NCBI RefSeq assembly: GCF_000619805.1
Contig: NZ_JHUV01000008.1
Location: forward strand, 124,001-188,000
Source: Sulfurihydrogenibium subterraneum DSM 15120
GTDB lineage: Bacteria; Aquificota; Aquificia; Aquificales; Hydrogenothermaceae
DNA: 64,000 nucleotides
Direction of reading: 5' to 3'
Part shown: positions 36,198 through 44,917 of the stretch, piece after piece
Layout: each line of letters opens with the position of its first letter
Numbering within the stretch: position 1 is the first letter of the stretch
Program-made: the position numbers and the translations under genes
Notes under the pieces: model-generated
What the model saw: the letters and a program-made list of their open reading frames with translations, nothing else
Database searches by the model: none
Told to the model about the DNA's origin: nothing

Positions 36198-37439
36198 ATG
36201 AGAAAAGTGCTTGCAGCATCGGCAATCTTGGCAGTGGCAGCAGGGTCAGCCTTTGCAACAAACGGAGATAACATGATAGGTGTTACTCCAGCTTCTGAGG
36301 CAATGGGTGGTATAGGTGTTGGTATGCCTATAGGTTCTATTGACTCAATTTTCAGAAACCCAGCATGGATGAACAGTGAAAAAGGATTTACAGTAAGCTT
36401 TGGTGGAATCCTCTTTATGCCTGACGTAAAGGCTAGAGCAAAAGACCCAATGAATGGTGATAGTGGATACGTATCTTCAAGATCAAACTTTTTTACAGTC
36501 CCAGAAATTGGTATTACAAACAGAATTAACGACCAAGTTGTATTAGGTATTGCAGCTTACGGTGTGTCTGGTATGGGCGTAGACTACAGAAATAAAGACC
36601 AAAGACTTGCTAATATGCATACAACACTTCAGTTTATGAGAATCATACCTGCAGTCTCTTATCAGATTAATCCTAACCTTTCTGTAGGTGTAGGATTAGA
36701 TTTAGCATGGGGTTCTCTTGATTTGGGAGCATCTATGCCTAATAACCGAGGTGGTGGTCAATCTTCCTCTTATGGAATAGGAGCACAGATTGGTATTGGT
36801 TATAAAATTGGAGATTTAACAGTTGGTTTTAACTATCAGTCTCCTGTAAGTATGAAATATAAACATGTATTTGATTCAAATGGAGATGGGTCTTTTGAAG
36901 ACTTAAAATTACAACAACCTCAAGAAGTGGCAGTTGGTATAGGTTATAAAGTAATGCCTAACTTAAAAGTAGGTTTAGATCTAAGATGGATTAACTGGTC
37001 TGATGCAGACGGATACAAACAGTTTAAATGGAAAGACCAAACCGTAATAGCAGTAGGTGGAGAGTATCAAGTAAATCCATCTTTAAAATTAAGAGCTGGA
37101 TATAACTATGGTAAATCTCCAATAAGAAGCTATAGTAATTTAGCTACTTGTATGCCTGGAGATCCTACCCCTTGTCATTTAAATTCTATTCCTAACTTTA
37201 CGCAACCATTCCCAGATTACAACGTTCAATGGTTTAATCTTATAGGTTTCCCTGCTATAACAGAGCATCACATTTCACTAGGTGGAAGTTATCAATTTAC
37301 AAAGAATTTTGCAGTTGATTTAGCTTACGTTCATGCATTTGAGAAAAAAGTAGAATCTACAGCAATGAATGGTATGGTTTTAGCTGGAGCTAAAAACGCA
37401 CAAAATGAAGTTGGTATAGCTTTAAGATGGTCTTTCTAA
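36198..37439 (+). CDS. FadL/OmpP1/TodX-family outer membrane channel
   Basis: 413 residues: signal peptide (MRKVLAASAI to AFA), then TNGDNMIGVTPASEAMGGIGVG, the N-terminal plug sequence of the FadL family, the NPAWM motif, and a 14-strand-type barrel ending in WSF. FadL proteins pass hydrophobic compounds such as fatty acids or hydrocarbons through the outer membrane. AGGAGG lies upstream. An exported SCP2-like protein gene follows 18 bases later, so both probably handle the same lipophilic substrate. Confidence 0.9.
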   Translation: MRKVLAASAILAVAAGSAFATNGDNMIGVTPASEAMGGIGVGMPIGSIDSIFRNPAWMNSEKGFTVSFGGILFMPDVKARAKDPMNGDSGYVSSRSNFFTVPEIGITNRINDQVVLGIAAYGVSGMGVDYRNKDQRLANMHTTLQFMRIIPAVSYQINPNLSVGVGLDLAWGSLDLGASMPNNRGGGQSSSYGIGAQIGIGYKIGDLTVGFNYQSPVSMKYKHVFDSNGDGSFEDLKLQQPQEVAVGIGYKVMPNLKVGLDLRWINWSDADGYKQFKWKDQTVIAVGGEYQVNPSLKLRAGYNYGKSPIRSYSNLATCMPGDPTPCHLNSIPNFTQPFPDYNVQWFNLIGFPAITEHHISLGGSYQFTKNFAVDLAYVHAFEKKVESTAMNGMVLAGAKNAQNEVGIALRWSF

Positions 37440-37457
37440 GGTTGGAGGTAGGGAGTT

Positions 37458-37949
37458 ATGTATAAAAAGGCTATTTTAGGGACGGTTTTGTCCCTTTCTT
37501 TTATGAGTTTGTCTTATGCAGCTGACCCTTGGATGAGTCCAGAGTGGACTAAAAAGTTTTGTGATTATTGGAATCAACATCTTCAAACTACTATGGCAGA
37601 GTGGGCTGAGTATAACGTAAAAAAAGAAAAAGGTTATAAAACTATACAGTTTTACAGACAAGACTGTAATCCTCATAAAAAAGTAGAAGTTAGAATTAAA
37701 TACGAAAATGGAAAATCTGTTTGTATTTATGGCGGAGAAGCTAAAGACCCTAATCCTGAGTTTGTAATGTACGCAACAGACCAAAACTGGAAATCTTTAG
37801 CGAAAGGCGAGTTTGGCTTTATGGGAATGGGGATTATGTCAAAAATGACTTTCCAAGGCTCAAAAGTTGAAGCTATGAAATTTATGGAACCTTTTAAAGC
37901 CTTTTTAATAGGACTTGGGAAAGTTCCTTACTCTGACAGCTGTCCTTAA
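37458..37949 (+). CDS. Exported SCP2 sterol-transfer-like protein
   Basis: 163 residues with signal peptide (MYKKAILGTV to SYA). The mature part, with WTKKFCDYWNQ, GEAKDPNPEFVMYATDQNWKSLAKGE and FGFMGMGIMSKMTFQGS, looks like the SCP2 lipid-binding fold: a five-strand sheet over a hydrophobic tunnel, and a met-rich segment. Four Cys (including one two residues from the end) may form disulfides in the periplasm. Placed after a FadL channel; likely a periplasmic carrier of hydrophobic molecules. Function inferred from context. Confidence 0.7.
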   Translation: MYKKAILGTVLSLSFMSLSYAADPWMSPEWTKKFCDYWNQHLQTTMAEWAEYNVKKEKGYKTIQFYRQDCNPHKKVEVRIKYENGKSVCIYGGEAKDPNPEFVMYATDQNWKSLAKGEFGFMGMGIMSKMTFQGSKVEAMKFMEPFKAFLIGLGKVPYSDSCP

Positions 37950-37961
37950 TCTATAAATCTT

Positions 37962-37996
37962 CCTCTCCCGTGGAGGGAGGGGGTCTGTTATATAAT
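37962..37996 (+). promoter_or_regulatory. GC-rich imperfect hairpin and -10 before pabB
   Basis: CCTCTCC and GGAGGGAGG around CGT (37962-37980) can form an imperfect stem in this AT-rich gap, perhaps ending the fadL/SCP2 transcript. It is followed by TATAAT (37991-37996), six bases before the pabB ATG at 38003. That spacing would start the mRNA at or next to the ATG. Confidence 0.4.
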
Positions 37997-38002
37997 ATTC
38001 TT

Positions 38003-39163
38003 ATGATTTTTCTCTACAGTAATTCTTCTGACGGATGGTTAGGTAAACAAGGTCTATTTTTGTTTAATAAACCTATATTCACACTAAAAGTATACAAAAG
38101 TCGCACATATCTAAACAACTTCTTAATAAAAACAAAAAAACCTTTAAAAATTGCAGAAAGTATAATAAAAAAACAAAAACTCTTTGCAGTAGGATTTATA
38201 TCCTATGACTACAACGATTTTATATTATCTAAAAAAATCCCAAAAAAAGACGATACTGATTTTCCTCTTATTTACTTAGAATTTCATAAAAAGTATACTG
38301 AGATTGAAAGGAATTTTAAAAATAGCTTTGTATCAAAGATAAAAGATATAACCTATAACACAGAGAAAGATGAATTTATAAAAAAAGTAAACATTGCAAA
38401 AAAATACATAGAAAATGGAGACTTTTATCAAATCAACCTATCCCACAGAATAGATATAAACGGTTATTTTAACAAAGATGCAATATTTTTTAACCTAATA
38501 AACATTCAACCAACCGATTATATGATGCTTATTAAAAATCCAGAGTTTTCTCTAATATCAGCTTCTATGGAGCTTTTTTTAGAAAAAAATGGGAATTTAA
38601 TAAAAACAAAACCAATTAAAGGAACTGTAAAGAAAACAGGAAATCCTGAGTTAGACAAAAAATTAAAGGAAGAGTTAAGAACAAGTCAAAAGGAACAAGC
38701 AGAAAACCTTATGATAACAGACCTTATGAGAAATGATTTAGGTAAAGTAGCCAATAATATAAAAGTAGAAAATTTATTTGAGATAACAGAGTACTCAACA
38801 CTCTACCAGATGAGCTCTACTGTAAGTGGTATCTTAAAAGAGGGCTTATCTATTGATGAAATAATAAAAAACACATTCCCTCCAGGGTCAATAACAGGAG
38901 CTCCAAAAAAGAGATCTATGGAAATTATAGAAGAACTTGAAGATAAAAGAAGGTCTGTTTACTGTGGTGCTACAGTTTTAATCAAACCAAACCTTGACTT
39001 TGTTATGAGTGTAGCCATTAGACAGATTCTTTTTAAAAAAGATAAAGCTTATATATACGTAGGTAGTGGAATAGTGTCTGATTCAAACCCAGTAAAAGAG
39101 TGGGAAGAAACATTGTTAAAGGCTAAAGCTAACCTCAAGGCAATTGGCATAGGAGATTTGTAG
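38003..39163 (+). CDS. pabB: Aminodeoxychorismate synthase component I
   Basis: 386-residue chorismate-utilising enzyme that makes 4-amino-4-deoxychorismate for folate. The motif KTKPIKGT carries the PabB-type Lys (PIAGT in anthranilate synthase), and other core segments are SPGSITGAPKKR-like (FPPGSITGAPKKRSMEII), SASMELFLE and GSGIVSDSNPVKEWEE. Start ATG at 38003 gives MIFLYSNSS; an upstream GTG at 37970 has no ribosome site. No Shine-Dalgarno precedes the ATG. It meets rluA from the other strand with an eight-base gap. Confidence 0.88.
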   Translation: MIFLYSNSSDGWLGKQGLFLFNKPIFTLKVYKSRTYLNNFLIKTKKPLKIAESIIKKQKLFAVGFISYDYNDFILSKKIPKKDDTDFPLIYLEFHKKYTEIERNFKNSFVSKIKDITYNTEKDEFIKKVNIAKKYIENGDFYQINLSHRIDINGYFNKDAIFFNLINIQPTDYMMLIKNPEFSLISASMELFLEKNGNLIKTKPIKGTVKKTGNPELDKKLKEELRTSQKEQAENLMITDLMRNDLGKVANNIKVENLFEITEYSTLYQMSSTVSGILKEGLSIDEIIKNTFPPGSITGAPKKRSMEIIEELEDKRRSVYCGATVLIKPNLDFVMSVAIRQILFKKDKAYIYVGSGIVSDSNPVKEWEETLLKAKANLKAIGIGDL

Positions 39164-39171
39164 CCAAAAGT

Positions 39172-39987
39172 TTATAGATTCAAGTAATTAAGAACATTTT
39201 TAAAATCAGTTGGAATTTCTGCAGTTAAATCTATCTTTTTGTTTTTATAAGGATGGAAAAAAGAAAGTTTATAAGAATGAAGCATCTGACGACTTACTCT
39301 TTTAAGTAGATTATGCTCTAACTTTTTAACTCCGTAAATTTTATCTCCTACTATTGGATGTCTTATACTTGCAAGATGTTTTCTTATTTGATGTTTTCTT
39401 CCTGTTTCTATCCTTACCTGAAAGTAAGAAAATCCATTGCCTTTTTTTATAAGTTTTATGTGGCTTACAGCTGGTTTGTCATCTATTGGTAAATTTACTG
39501 TTAAATGATTAAAGTTTGCCTCGTTGTGAGATATAGCAAGATAAAGTTTGAATACGTTTTTATCTTCCCATAACTCTTTAAATCTTTCAAAAATTTTAAA
39601 ATTTTTTGCAAGTAGCAGTATTCCTGATGTTTCTTTGTCAAGTCTGTGAATTGCTTTTATTTTTGGATTTTTTAGTTTTTCTCTTAATATAAACTCTACA
39701 GAGTCTTTTTCTCTATCACTCACCAGTGTTGGCGGCTTGTTTACAGCTACTATATACTCATCTTCGTATATTATTTTTAGATTCTTTGTATCTATATGTT
39801 GGGCTTGTAATATCTCAACTACATCTCCTTCTTTCAAAGTGTGAGATGCTATCCAAACTCTTTTATTATTAACTAAAACATTTCTACTGTCTATTATATC
39901 TTTTGCTTGGTTTTTTGAGATTTTTAAACTGTCTGCTATAAAATCTTTCAAGTTTACAGCTGTTTTTACGTAAAATTTTTTAATCAT
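39172..39987 (-). CDS. RluA-family pseudouridine synthase
   Basis: 271 residues: an N-terminal S4 RNA-binding domain (KDFIADSLKISKNQAKDIID) and the RluA/RluD catalytic domain with HRLDKETSG holding the catalytic Asp, plus GRKHQIRKHLA and HPIVGDKIYG. Converts uridines to pseudouridine in rRNA or tRNA; the exact target is not clear from sequence. Overlaps the upstream DUF4416 gene by eight bases and is the last gene of the string starting at 44836. Confidence 0.9.
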   Translation of the reverse strand: MIKKFYVKTAVNLKDFIADSLKISKNQAKDIIDSRNVLVNNKRVWIASHTLKEGDVVEILQAQHIDTKNLKIIYEDEYIVAVNKPPTLVSDREKDSVEFILREKLKNPKIKAIHRLDKETSGILLLAKNFKIFERFKELWEDKNVFKLYLAISHNEANFNHLTVNLPIDDKPAVSHIKLIKKGNGFSYFQVRIETGRKHQIRKHLASIRHPIVGDKIYGVKKLEHNLLKRVSRQMLHSYKLSFFHPYKNKKIDLTAEIPTDFKNVLNYLNL

Positions 39988-40495
39988 TATCTATCCATTC
40001 TAAATAGTATTTTCTTACTTCATTAAAAAAAGGAATGTTTTCTTTATAATCTAAGTACGTCCATATCAAAGGCTGGAAGCTCCCGTGGTGGTAAAGAAGC
40101 TCTATCTCCCCATAAACACCTTTTCCTATGTAAACCCTTGAACCTTTATATTTGTGGCTTAGAGCTATTACTTGATATTCATCAAGATAAACAGGGTCTA
40201 TATTTACCGTTCTACCACCGTTTTCTCTAAATTCATCTTCTAAATTCATACAGAAATGTTTTAAACTTACACTTTCTTCTCTGTCTATTAAACAATCTAA
40301 CACAAAAAAGTTTTTTAACAAGCCTTCTCCCATCTCTTTTTCGTAGTAGCTTGAATAAGAGAGTGTAAAAGCTTGAGTTTTTTTCAATACCTTTCCAAAC
40401 TTGTTTTCGATTATTTTTAACACTTTGTCTAAATTTTCTGACTTTTCTTTATTCCACATTATTGCAAATAATAGTAATGCTTTTTTGTTTATCAA
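39980..40495 (-). CDS. DUF4416 family protein
   Basis: 171 residues, function unknown. Segments FTLSYSSYYEKEMG, NLEDEFRENGGRTVNIDPVYL and HHGSFQPLIWTYLDYK are those of DUF4416, a family found in Aquificota and delta-proteobacteria. TTG start codon overlaps the moaC-moaB stop by four bases (TTGA); GGTGAG is eight bases upstream. Cytosolic, no signal. Confidence 0.72.
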   Translation of the reverse strand: MINKKALLLFAIMWNKEKSENLDKVLKIIENKFGKVLKKTQAFTLSYSSYYEKEMGEGLLKNFFVLDCLIDREESVSLKHFCMNLEDEFRENGGRTVNIDPVYLDEYQVIALSHKYKGSRVYIGKGVYGEIELLYHHGSFQPLIWTYLDYKENIPFFNEVRKYYLEWIDND

Positions 40496-41406
40496 TGCTT
40501 TTTCTCACCTTTTGCCATTCTTATTGCGTGTTTTAAAAGTGGTGCTATCATTCTAAGATTGTCTTTAACTCCTGAGGAACTTCCTGGTAAGTTTATTATA
40601 AGAGTGTGGTCTCCTGCTACACCGCAAACAGCTCTTGATAGAAGAGATTTAGGTGTAAATTTTACTCCAATTACTCTCATAGCTTCTTCAAATCCTATCA
40701 TTTCTTTTTCTATTACTTCTTTTGTAGCCTCGGGAGTGTTATCTCTTTTACTAAATCCAGTCCCTCCTGTTGTGAAGATTATGTCTACTTTGTTAGTCAA
40801 CTCTTTTAATTTTTCTACTATCATCTCTTTGTCATCTGGAAGTATGTCGTAGTGAATTACTTTTCCTCCAAATTCGTTTTCTATAATATCAATTGCTACT
40901 TTTCCACTTTTATCTTCAGCTTCTTTTTTATAACAGCTATCGCTTAAAGTAATTACTGCACAGGTTATTCCTGATAAATCTTCTTCATAATCAGATTTGC
41001 CACCTTTTTTAGATACAAGTTTAATATCAGATATAACCATATTTTTATCAAATGCTTTACACATATCGTAAACATTTAAAAGGGCAGCTGAAACTGCCGT
41101 TAGAGCTTCCATTTCCACTCCTGTTCTTCCTATACATCTTACAAAAGATTTAACGTATATCCCGTCTTCTTGAAGCTCTACTTCTACAAAAGCTTGGTCT
41201 ATAAGGATAGGATGGCAGAAAGGTAAAACTTCTGGAGTCTTTTTAGCACCAAGGAGTCCTGCCATCTGGGTTGCAGTTATTACATCTCCCTTTGGAATCT
41301 GTTTGTTTTTTATCATTTCTATTGTTTCTTTTGAAAGATATATTTTACCTTCTGCTAAAGCTTCCCTGATAGTTTCAAATTTCATTGATACATCTGCCAT
41401 TTTCAT
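40492..41406 (-). CDS. MoaC-MoaB fusion, molybdenum cofactor synthesis
   Basis: 304 residues with two complete domains. Residues 1-160 are MoaC, cyclic pyranopterin monophosphate synthase (KGDVITATQMAGLLGAKKT, PFCHPI, GRTGVEMEALTAVSAA). Residues 165-304 are MoaB/MogA, molybdopterin adenylyltransferase (AVITLSDSC, FTTGGTGFSKRDNTPEA, NLPGSSSGVKDNL). The fusion joins an early and a late step of molybdopterin synthesis in one chain. No internal stop or frameshift. GGAGG lies nine bases before the ATG. Confidence 0.93.
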   Translation of the reverse strand: MKMADVSMKFETIREALAEGKIYLSKETIEMIKNKQIPKGDVITATQMAGLLGAKKTPEVLPFCHPILIDQAFVEVELQEDGIYVKSFVRCIGRTGVEMEALTAVSAALLNVYDMCKAFDKNMVISDIKLVSKKGGKSDYEEDLSGITCAVITLSDSCYKKEAEDKSGKVAIDIIENEFGGKVIHYDILPDDKEMIVEKLKELTNKVDIIFTTGGTGFSKRDNTPEATKEVIEKEMIGFEEAMRVIGVKFTPKSLLSRAVCGVAGDHTLIINLPGSSSGVKDNLRMIAPLLKHAIRMAKGEKKH

Positions 41407-41418
41407 CTAAAAACCCTC

Positions 41419-41946
41419 CTACACAACTGCGTAAATCTCTTTTAAGTTTCTTCCTTCTTCTGCCCAATCAAGTCCGTATCCTACAACAAATTTATCTGGT
41501 ATAACAAATCCAGTATAATCAGCGTCATAATCTACTTCCCTTCTTTCTTTTTTATCAAGGAGTACCACAGTTTTTAATTTTTTAGGACTTCTTAAACTTA
41601 AAGCTTCAACTAAAGCCTTTAAAGTCCTTCCTGTATCTATAATATCGTCTATAATCAAAACGTTTTTATCTTTTATATCAACGGACATATCTTTTATAAA
41701 TACAACTTCTCCCATACTTTCCATAGATGTTTGATAAGATGAAACCTGCATAAAATCAATGTAAACTTTACCTTTTAAATTCCTAACTAAATCTGCAAAA
41801 AACATAAAAGAGCCTTTAAGTATTCCTACCGCGTAAATTTCTTCTCCTTGGAAATCTTGATTTATTTTTTCAGCAATTTCTATAACTTTCTTTTTAATTT
41901 CATCTTCACCTATCAAAAGTTCTAACTTTCTTCCTCTTATCTCCAT
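41419..41946 (-). CDS. hpt: Hypoxanthine phosphoribosyltransferase
   Basis: 175-residue purine-salvage enzyme turning hypoxanthine or guanine and PRPP into IMP or GMP. PRPP motif VLIIDDIIDTGRT (about 95-107), the family's flexible loop (MQVSSYQTSMES) and C-terminal purine site DKFVVGYGLDWAEEGRNL are clear. Length is normal. It lies 12 bases before moaC-moaB and 3 bases after the GNAT gene in one string. Confidence 0.93.
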   Translation of the reverse strand: MEIRGRKLELLIGEDEIKKKVIEIAEKINQDFQGEEIYAVGILKGSFMFFADLVRNLKGKVYIDFMQVSSYQTSMESMGEVVFIKDMSVDIKDKNVLIIDDIIDTGRTLKALVEALSLRSPKKLKTVVLLDKKERREVDYDADYTGFVIPDKFVVGYGLDWAEEGRNLKEIYAVV

Positions 41947-41949
41947 AAT

Positions 41950-42369
41950 TTACTCCTTTAAATCTTTTTTCATAACTATAGCATCTTTTCCATCAGCGTA
42001 ATATTTTTGTCTTATTGCCAAAAATTTAAATCCTAACTTTTCATAGAGTTTTTTTGCAGGTTGGTTGTCTAACGCAACCTCAAGGTAAACAAATCTAACA
42101 TTTTTTGTTTTTAAATACTCAAAAGTTTTCTCAAGTAAAATTTTACCATATCCTTGTCTTTGAAACTCCTTTTTTACGGCTAATATTGTTATCTCAGCTT
42201 CATCAAACAGATGCCAAAATTGAATAATGCCTATGATTTTTTTATCTTCCAATATAAAAGTTTTGAAAAAATCAGATTTTTTCTCGAGGATAAAATTTTC
42301 TCCGAATAAATCTTTTAAGATAGATTCAACATAGGAATAATCCTCAATTTTAGCTTCTCTAAAAGTCAT
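41950..42369 (-). CDS. GNAT-family N-acetyltransferase (RimI-like)
   Basis: 139 residues. Acetyl-CoA site VKKEFQRQGYGKILLEK (Q/RxxGxG/A motif) near 73-89 and C-terminal LEVALDNQPAKKLYEKLGFKFL, as in ribosomal protein or protein N-terminal acetyltransferases. Substrate not decidable. The start overlaps the stop of the upstream cytochrome gene by 11 bases. Confidence 0.85.
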   Translation of the reverse strand: MTFREAKIEDYSYVESILKDLFGENFILEKKSDFFKTFILEDKKIIGIIQFWHLFDEAEITILAVKKEFQRQGYGKILLEKTFEYLKTKNVRFVYLEVALDNQPAKKLYEKLGFKFLAIRQKYYADGKDAIVMKKDLKE

Positions 42370-43267
42370 AAGATGCTATTTTTTCAGCCTCTTTCTGCCA
42401 AGATAATTTTCTACTTAAGATAACTTTAACTTTATCATAATCTTCAGAGTAAGAAATGTTTATAACTTTCTCCTGTTTTGGTAAAAATGCTTCTTTTGGG
42501 GTTATCATCTGGGAATCAGAGTAAACTTCTTTTCCATCTTTGTAAATTACAATATCAACGTAATACTTAGGATTTCCGTGGTCTGCTGTTGGAACGTTAT
42601 GTGGAACTTTTAAGTTAGTTATCTTTACAACAAGAGCTGAGCTATCTTTAGATACTTTTACGTCAAAGAAATCCTTTTTAGACTTTGGAACCATAAAACC
42701 GTGATGATGGATTTCCTTAGATGCATGAAATAGGTCAAAAGGAAACTTTTGAATAAGCTTTCCCTTTTCAGCAGGCATATGACACTGCTGACAGTTTTTA
42801 TCTGTTGCAACTGTTTTCCACTGTTTGTAAGTTTCTTGATGGCATCCAGAACATATTTCTGCTTTTGTATACTGTAAGTCCTGAGTTGATGGATGGGGTG
42901 GCGAAAATACATCGTATGGTCCGTGCATAGATTTAGTAGAGTCTCTAAAATGGCATGCTGCACAGTTAACACCGTCTTCCTTGTGAAAATCTCTTAAATT
43001 CGGTTTATCGTTGACTGTTATCTCATAAGCTGCATGACAAGATAGACATTTTGTTTTAGTGTAGTTTTCCGAGGCCCTTTTAAATTCTGGACTTGTCCAA
43101 GCTACAGCGTGCCTTGAATCTTTCCACTGCTTGTATATATTTTGATGACAATCTGAACATCTTTGAGCAACAGGTCTTTGTAAAAGGTCTTTTTCTTGAA
43201 AAACATCTTTTACTTTATCACAGGAAAAAAGTAAAAACCCTCCTAAGAGGATAATTATAAATCGCAT
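42359..43267 (-). CDS. Pentaheme c-type cytochrome, predicted lipoprotein
   Basis: 302 residues. Signal ends in LLFSC, a lipobox with Cys16. Five CxxCH haem motifs: CSDCH (about 37), CLSCH, CAACH, CSGCH and CQQCH, all within the first 165 residues, resembling the cytochrome c554 family (for example [20 protein letters not shown]). The rest, after a [12 protein letters not shown] segment, is a beta-rich domain with [12 protein letters not shown]. Likely a periplasmic electron carrier, perhaps in sulfur or nitrogen metabolism. Overlaps ribBA by 13 bases. Confidence 0.9.
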   Translation of the reverse strand: MRFIIILLGGFLLFSCDKVKDVFQEKDLLQRPVAQRCSDCHQNIYKQWKDSRHAVAWTSPEFKRASENYTKTKCLSCHAAYEITVNDKPNLRDFHKEDGVNCAACHFRDSTKSMHGPYDVFSPPHPSTQDLQYTKAEICSGCHQETYKQWKTVATDKNCQQCHMPAEKGKLIQKFPFDLFHASKEIHHHGFMVPKSKKDFFDVKVSKDSSALVVKITNLKVPHNVPTADHGNPKYYVDIVIYKDGKEVYSDSQMITPKEAFLPKQEKVINISYSEDYDKVKVILSRKLSWQKEAEKIASYDF

Positions 43268-44493
43268 TTTTCTCCCTCAAAATCTTCTATTAAATGGCCT
43301 AACTTATTTTTCTTAGTAAGAATATACTTTTCATTATGAGGGTTTGTACCTGTAAATATAGGTACTCTCTCTACAACCTCTAATCCAAAACCTTCTAATG
43401 CTACTATCTTTCTGGGATTGTTAGTCATAAGTTTCATCTTTCTAACGCCAAGGTCTAACAGTATCTGAGCTCCTGTTCCAAAGTCTCTCAAATCAGATTG
43501 AAATCCTAATTTGTGGTTAGCTTCTACAGTGTCGTACCCTTCATCTTGTAATTTGTAAGCTTTTAATTTATTTATAATACCTATACCTCTCCCTTCATGA
43601 CCTCTCATGTAAACCAATACACCTTTTCCTTTTTCCGCTATCTTTTTAAGTGCTTGGTGGAGTTGATTTTGACAATCACACCTTAAAGATCCAAATATAT
43701 CTCCTGTTAAACATTCTGAGTGAACTCTGACTAAAGTAGGTTCATCTGGATTTATATCCCCCATAACTAGTGCAACGTGCTCATTTCCATCAACAAGACT
43801 TTTATAACCATATATTTTAAATACTCCATATTTTGTTGGTAAGAATGCCTCTGCTTCCCTTGATATAAGTTTTTCTCTTTTTAACCTATGCTGGACTAAA
43901 TCTGCAATAGTTATTATTTTTAAGTTATGTTTTTTTGCAAACTCCATCAAATCTGGAAGTCTTGCCATCGTTCCATCATCTTTCATTATCTCACATATAA
44001 CCCCTGCTGGGTACAATCCTGCCAGTTTTGCCAAATCAACAGAAGCTTCTGTATGTCCTGTTCTTTCTAATACTCCTCCTTTTTTTGCCATTAAAGGAAA
44101 AATGTGTCCTGGTCTTACAAAGTCTTCTGGCTTAGCATCAGGACTTACTGCAAGCTTTATGGTTAAAGCTCTATCAAAAGCAGATATTCCAGTTGTCGTC
44201 CCAAAATTTGGATGGGCGTCTATAGAAATACAAAACGCAGTTCCTTTTGGGTCTGTGTTATAAGTTGTCATAAGGGGTATATCAAGCTCTTTTAATCTAT
44301 CGGGAAGTAATGATAAGCAGATTAATCCCCTTCCTTCTTTTGCCATAAAGTTTATTATCTCTGGTGTTATTTTTTCAGCAGCTGCAACTAAATCCCCTTC
44401 GTTTTCCCTATCAGGGTCATCTACAACTATTACCATCTTTCCTTCTTGGATATCTTTAATTGCTTCTTCTATAGTATTAAATTTAAATTCCAT
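43255..44493 (-). CDS. ribBA: RibBA, bifunctional riboflavin biosynthesis protein
   Basis: 412 residues. RibB half (3,4-dihydroxy-2-butanone 4-phosphate synthase): [25 protein letters not shown]. RibA half (GTP cyclohydrolase II): zinc site [35 protein letters not shown] at 44493 gives [11 protein letters not shown] with GAGG upstream; an earlier in-frame start would overlap the preceding gene and has no support. Supplies both precursors of riboflavin. Confidence 0.95.
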   Translation of the reverse strand: MEFKFNTIEEAIKDIQEGKMVIVVDDPDRENEGDLVAAAEKITPEIINFMAKEGRGLICLSLLPDRLKELDIPLMTTYNTDPKGTAFCISIDAHPNFGTTTGISAFDRALTIKLAVSPDAKPEDFVRPGHIFPLMAKKGGVLERTGHTEASVDLAKLAGLYPAGVICEIMKDDGTMARLPDLMEFAKKHNLKIITIADLVQHRLKREKLISREAEAFLPTKYGVFKIYGYKSLVDGNEHVALVMGDINPDEPTLVRVHSECLTGDIFGSLRCDCQNQLHQALKKIAEKGKGVLVYMRGHEGRGIGIINKLKAYKLQDEGYDTVEANHKLGFQSDLRDFGTGAQILLDLGVRKMKLMTNNPRKIVALEGFGLEVVERVPIFTGTNPHNEKYILTKKNKLGHLIEDFEGEKCDL

Positions 44494-44494
44494 C

Positions 44495-44836
44495 TTATTC
44501 CTCTTTTTTTTCTTTATTAGTAAAAAACATTTTAGCACTATTTATAAAATTTTCAATTTTTTCCTTTATTTCTTCGTACTTTTCCTTTACCCTGTCTTTA
44601 AATGTTTTTGGTTTTTCGTTTTCCTCTATTCCTAATATTTCATTAATCTTTTTTTGCTTTTCCTGTTGAGATAAATCTATTTTCTTATCTTCTTCTTTTT
44701 GATTTTCTACCTGACTTTCTGAGTGTTTACCTGAATAGATATAATTGTTAAAATCTTCCCAAGATTTAAAAGGAAAATATTGGTATAAATAGTAAGCCCC
44801 GATTATAATTATTAGAATATAAATAATTTTTCTCAT
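44495..44836 (-). CDS. Small membrane-anchored protein, unknown function
   Basis: 113 residues: one N-terminal hydrophobic helix ([20 protein letters not shown]) and a very charged, mostly helical rest rich in Lys and Glu with coiled-coil tendency ([19 protein letters not shown]). No known domain recognised. The stop is one base before the ribBA ATG, so it heads that gene string. Probably real, given spacing and codon use. Confidence 0.6.
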   Translation of the reverse strand: MRKIIYILIIIIGAYYLYQYFPFKSWEDFNNYIYSGKHSESQVENQKEEDKKIDLSQQEKQKKINEILGIEENEKPKTFKDRVKEKYEEIKEKIENFINSAKMFFTNKEKKEE

Positions 44837-44886
44837 AATATATAAGTATAGAATAAATCAGATTGTTTTGCAATAAAAATTTTGAG

Positions 44887-44907
44887 AAGGGGGAGAGACT
44901 CCCCCTT
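44887..44907 (-). terminator. Hairpin after bpsA
   Basis: Perfect 9-bp stem AAGGGGGAG/CTCCCCCTT with a 3-base loop, very GC-rich for this genome, 10 bases after the bpsA stop. The minus-strand T-run after it is broken (TCTCAAAATTTTT), so termination may be partial. Confidence 0.7.
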
Positions 44908-44917
44908 AAAGAACATA

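Noticed and set aside
40492-41406. Frameshift or missed stop joining moaC and moaB
   Set aside because: One continuous frame with both domains intact and a proper linker.
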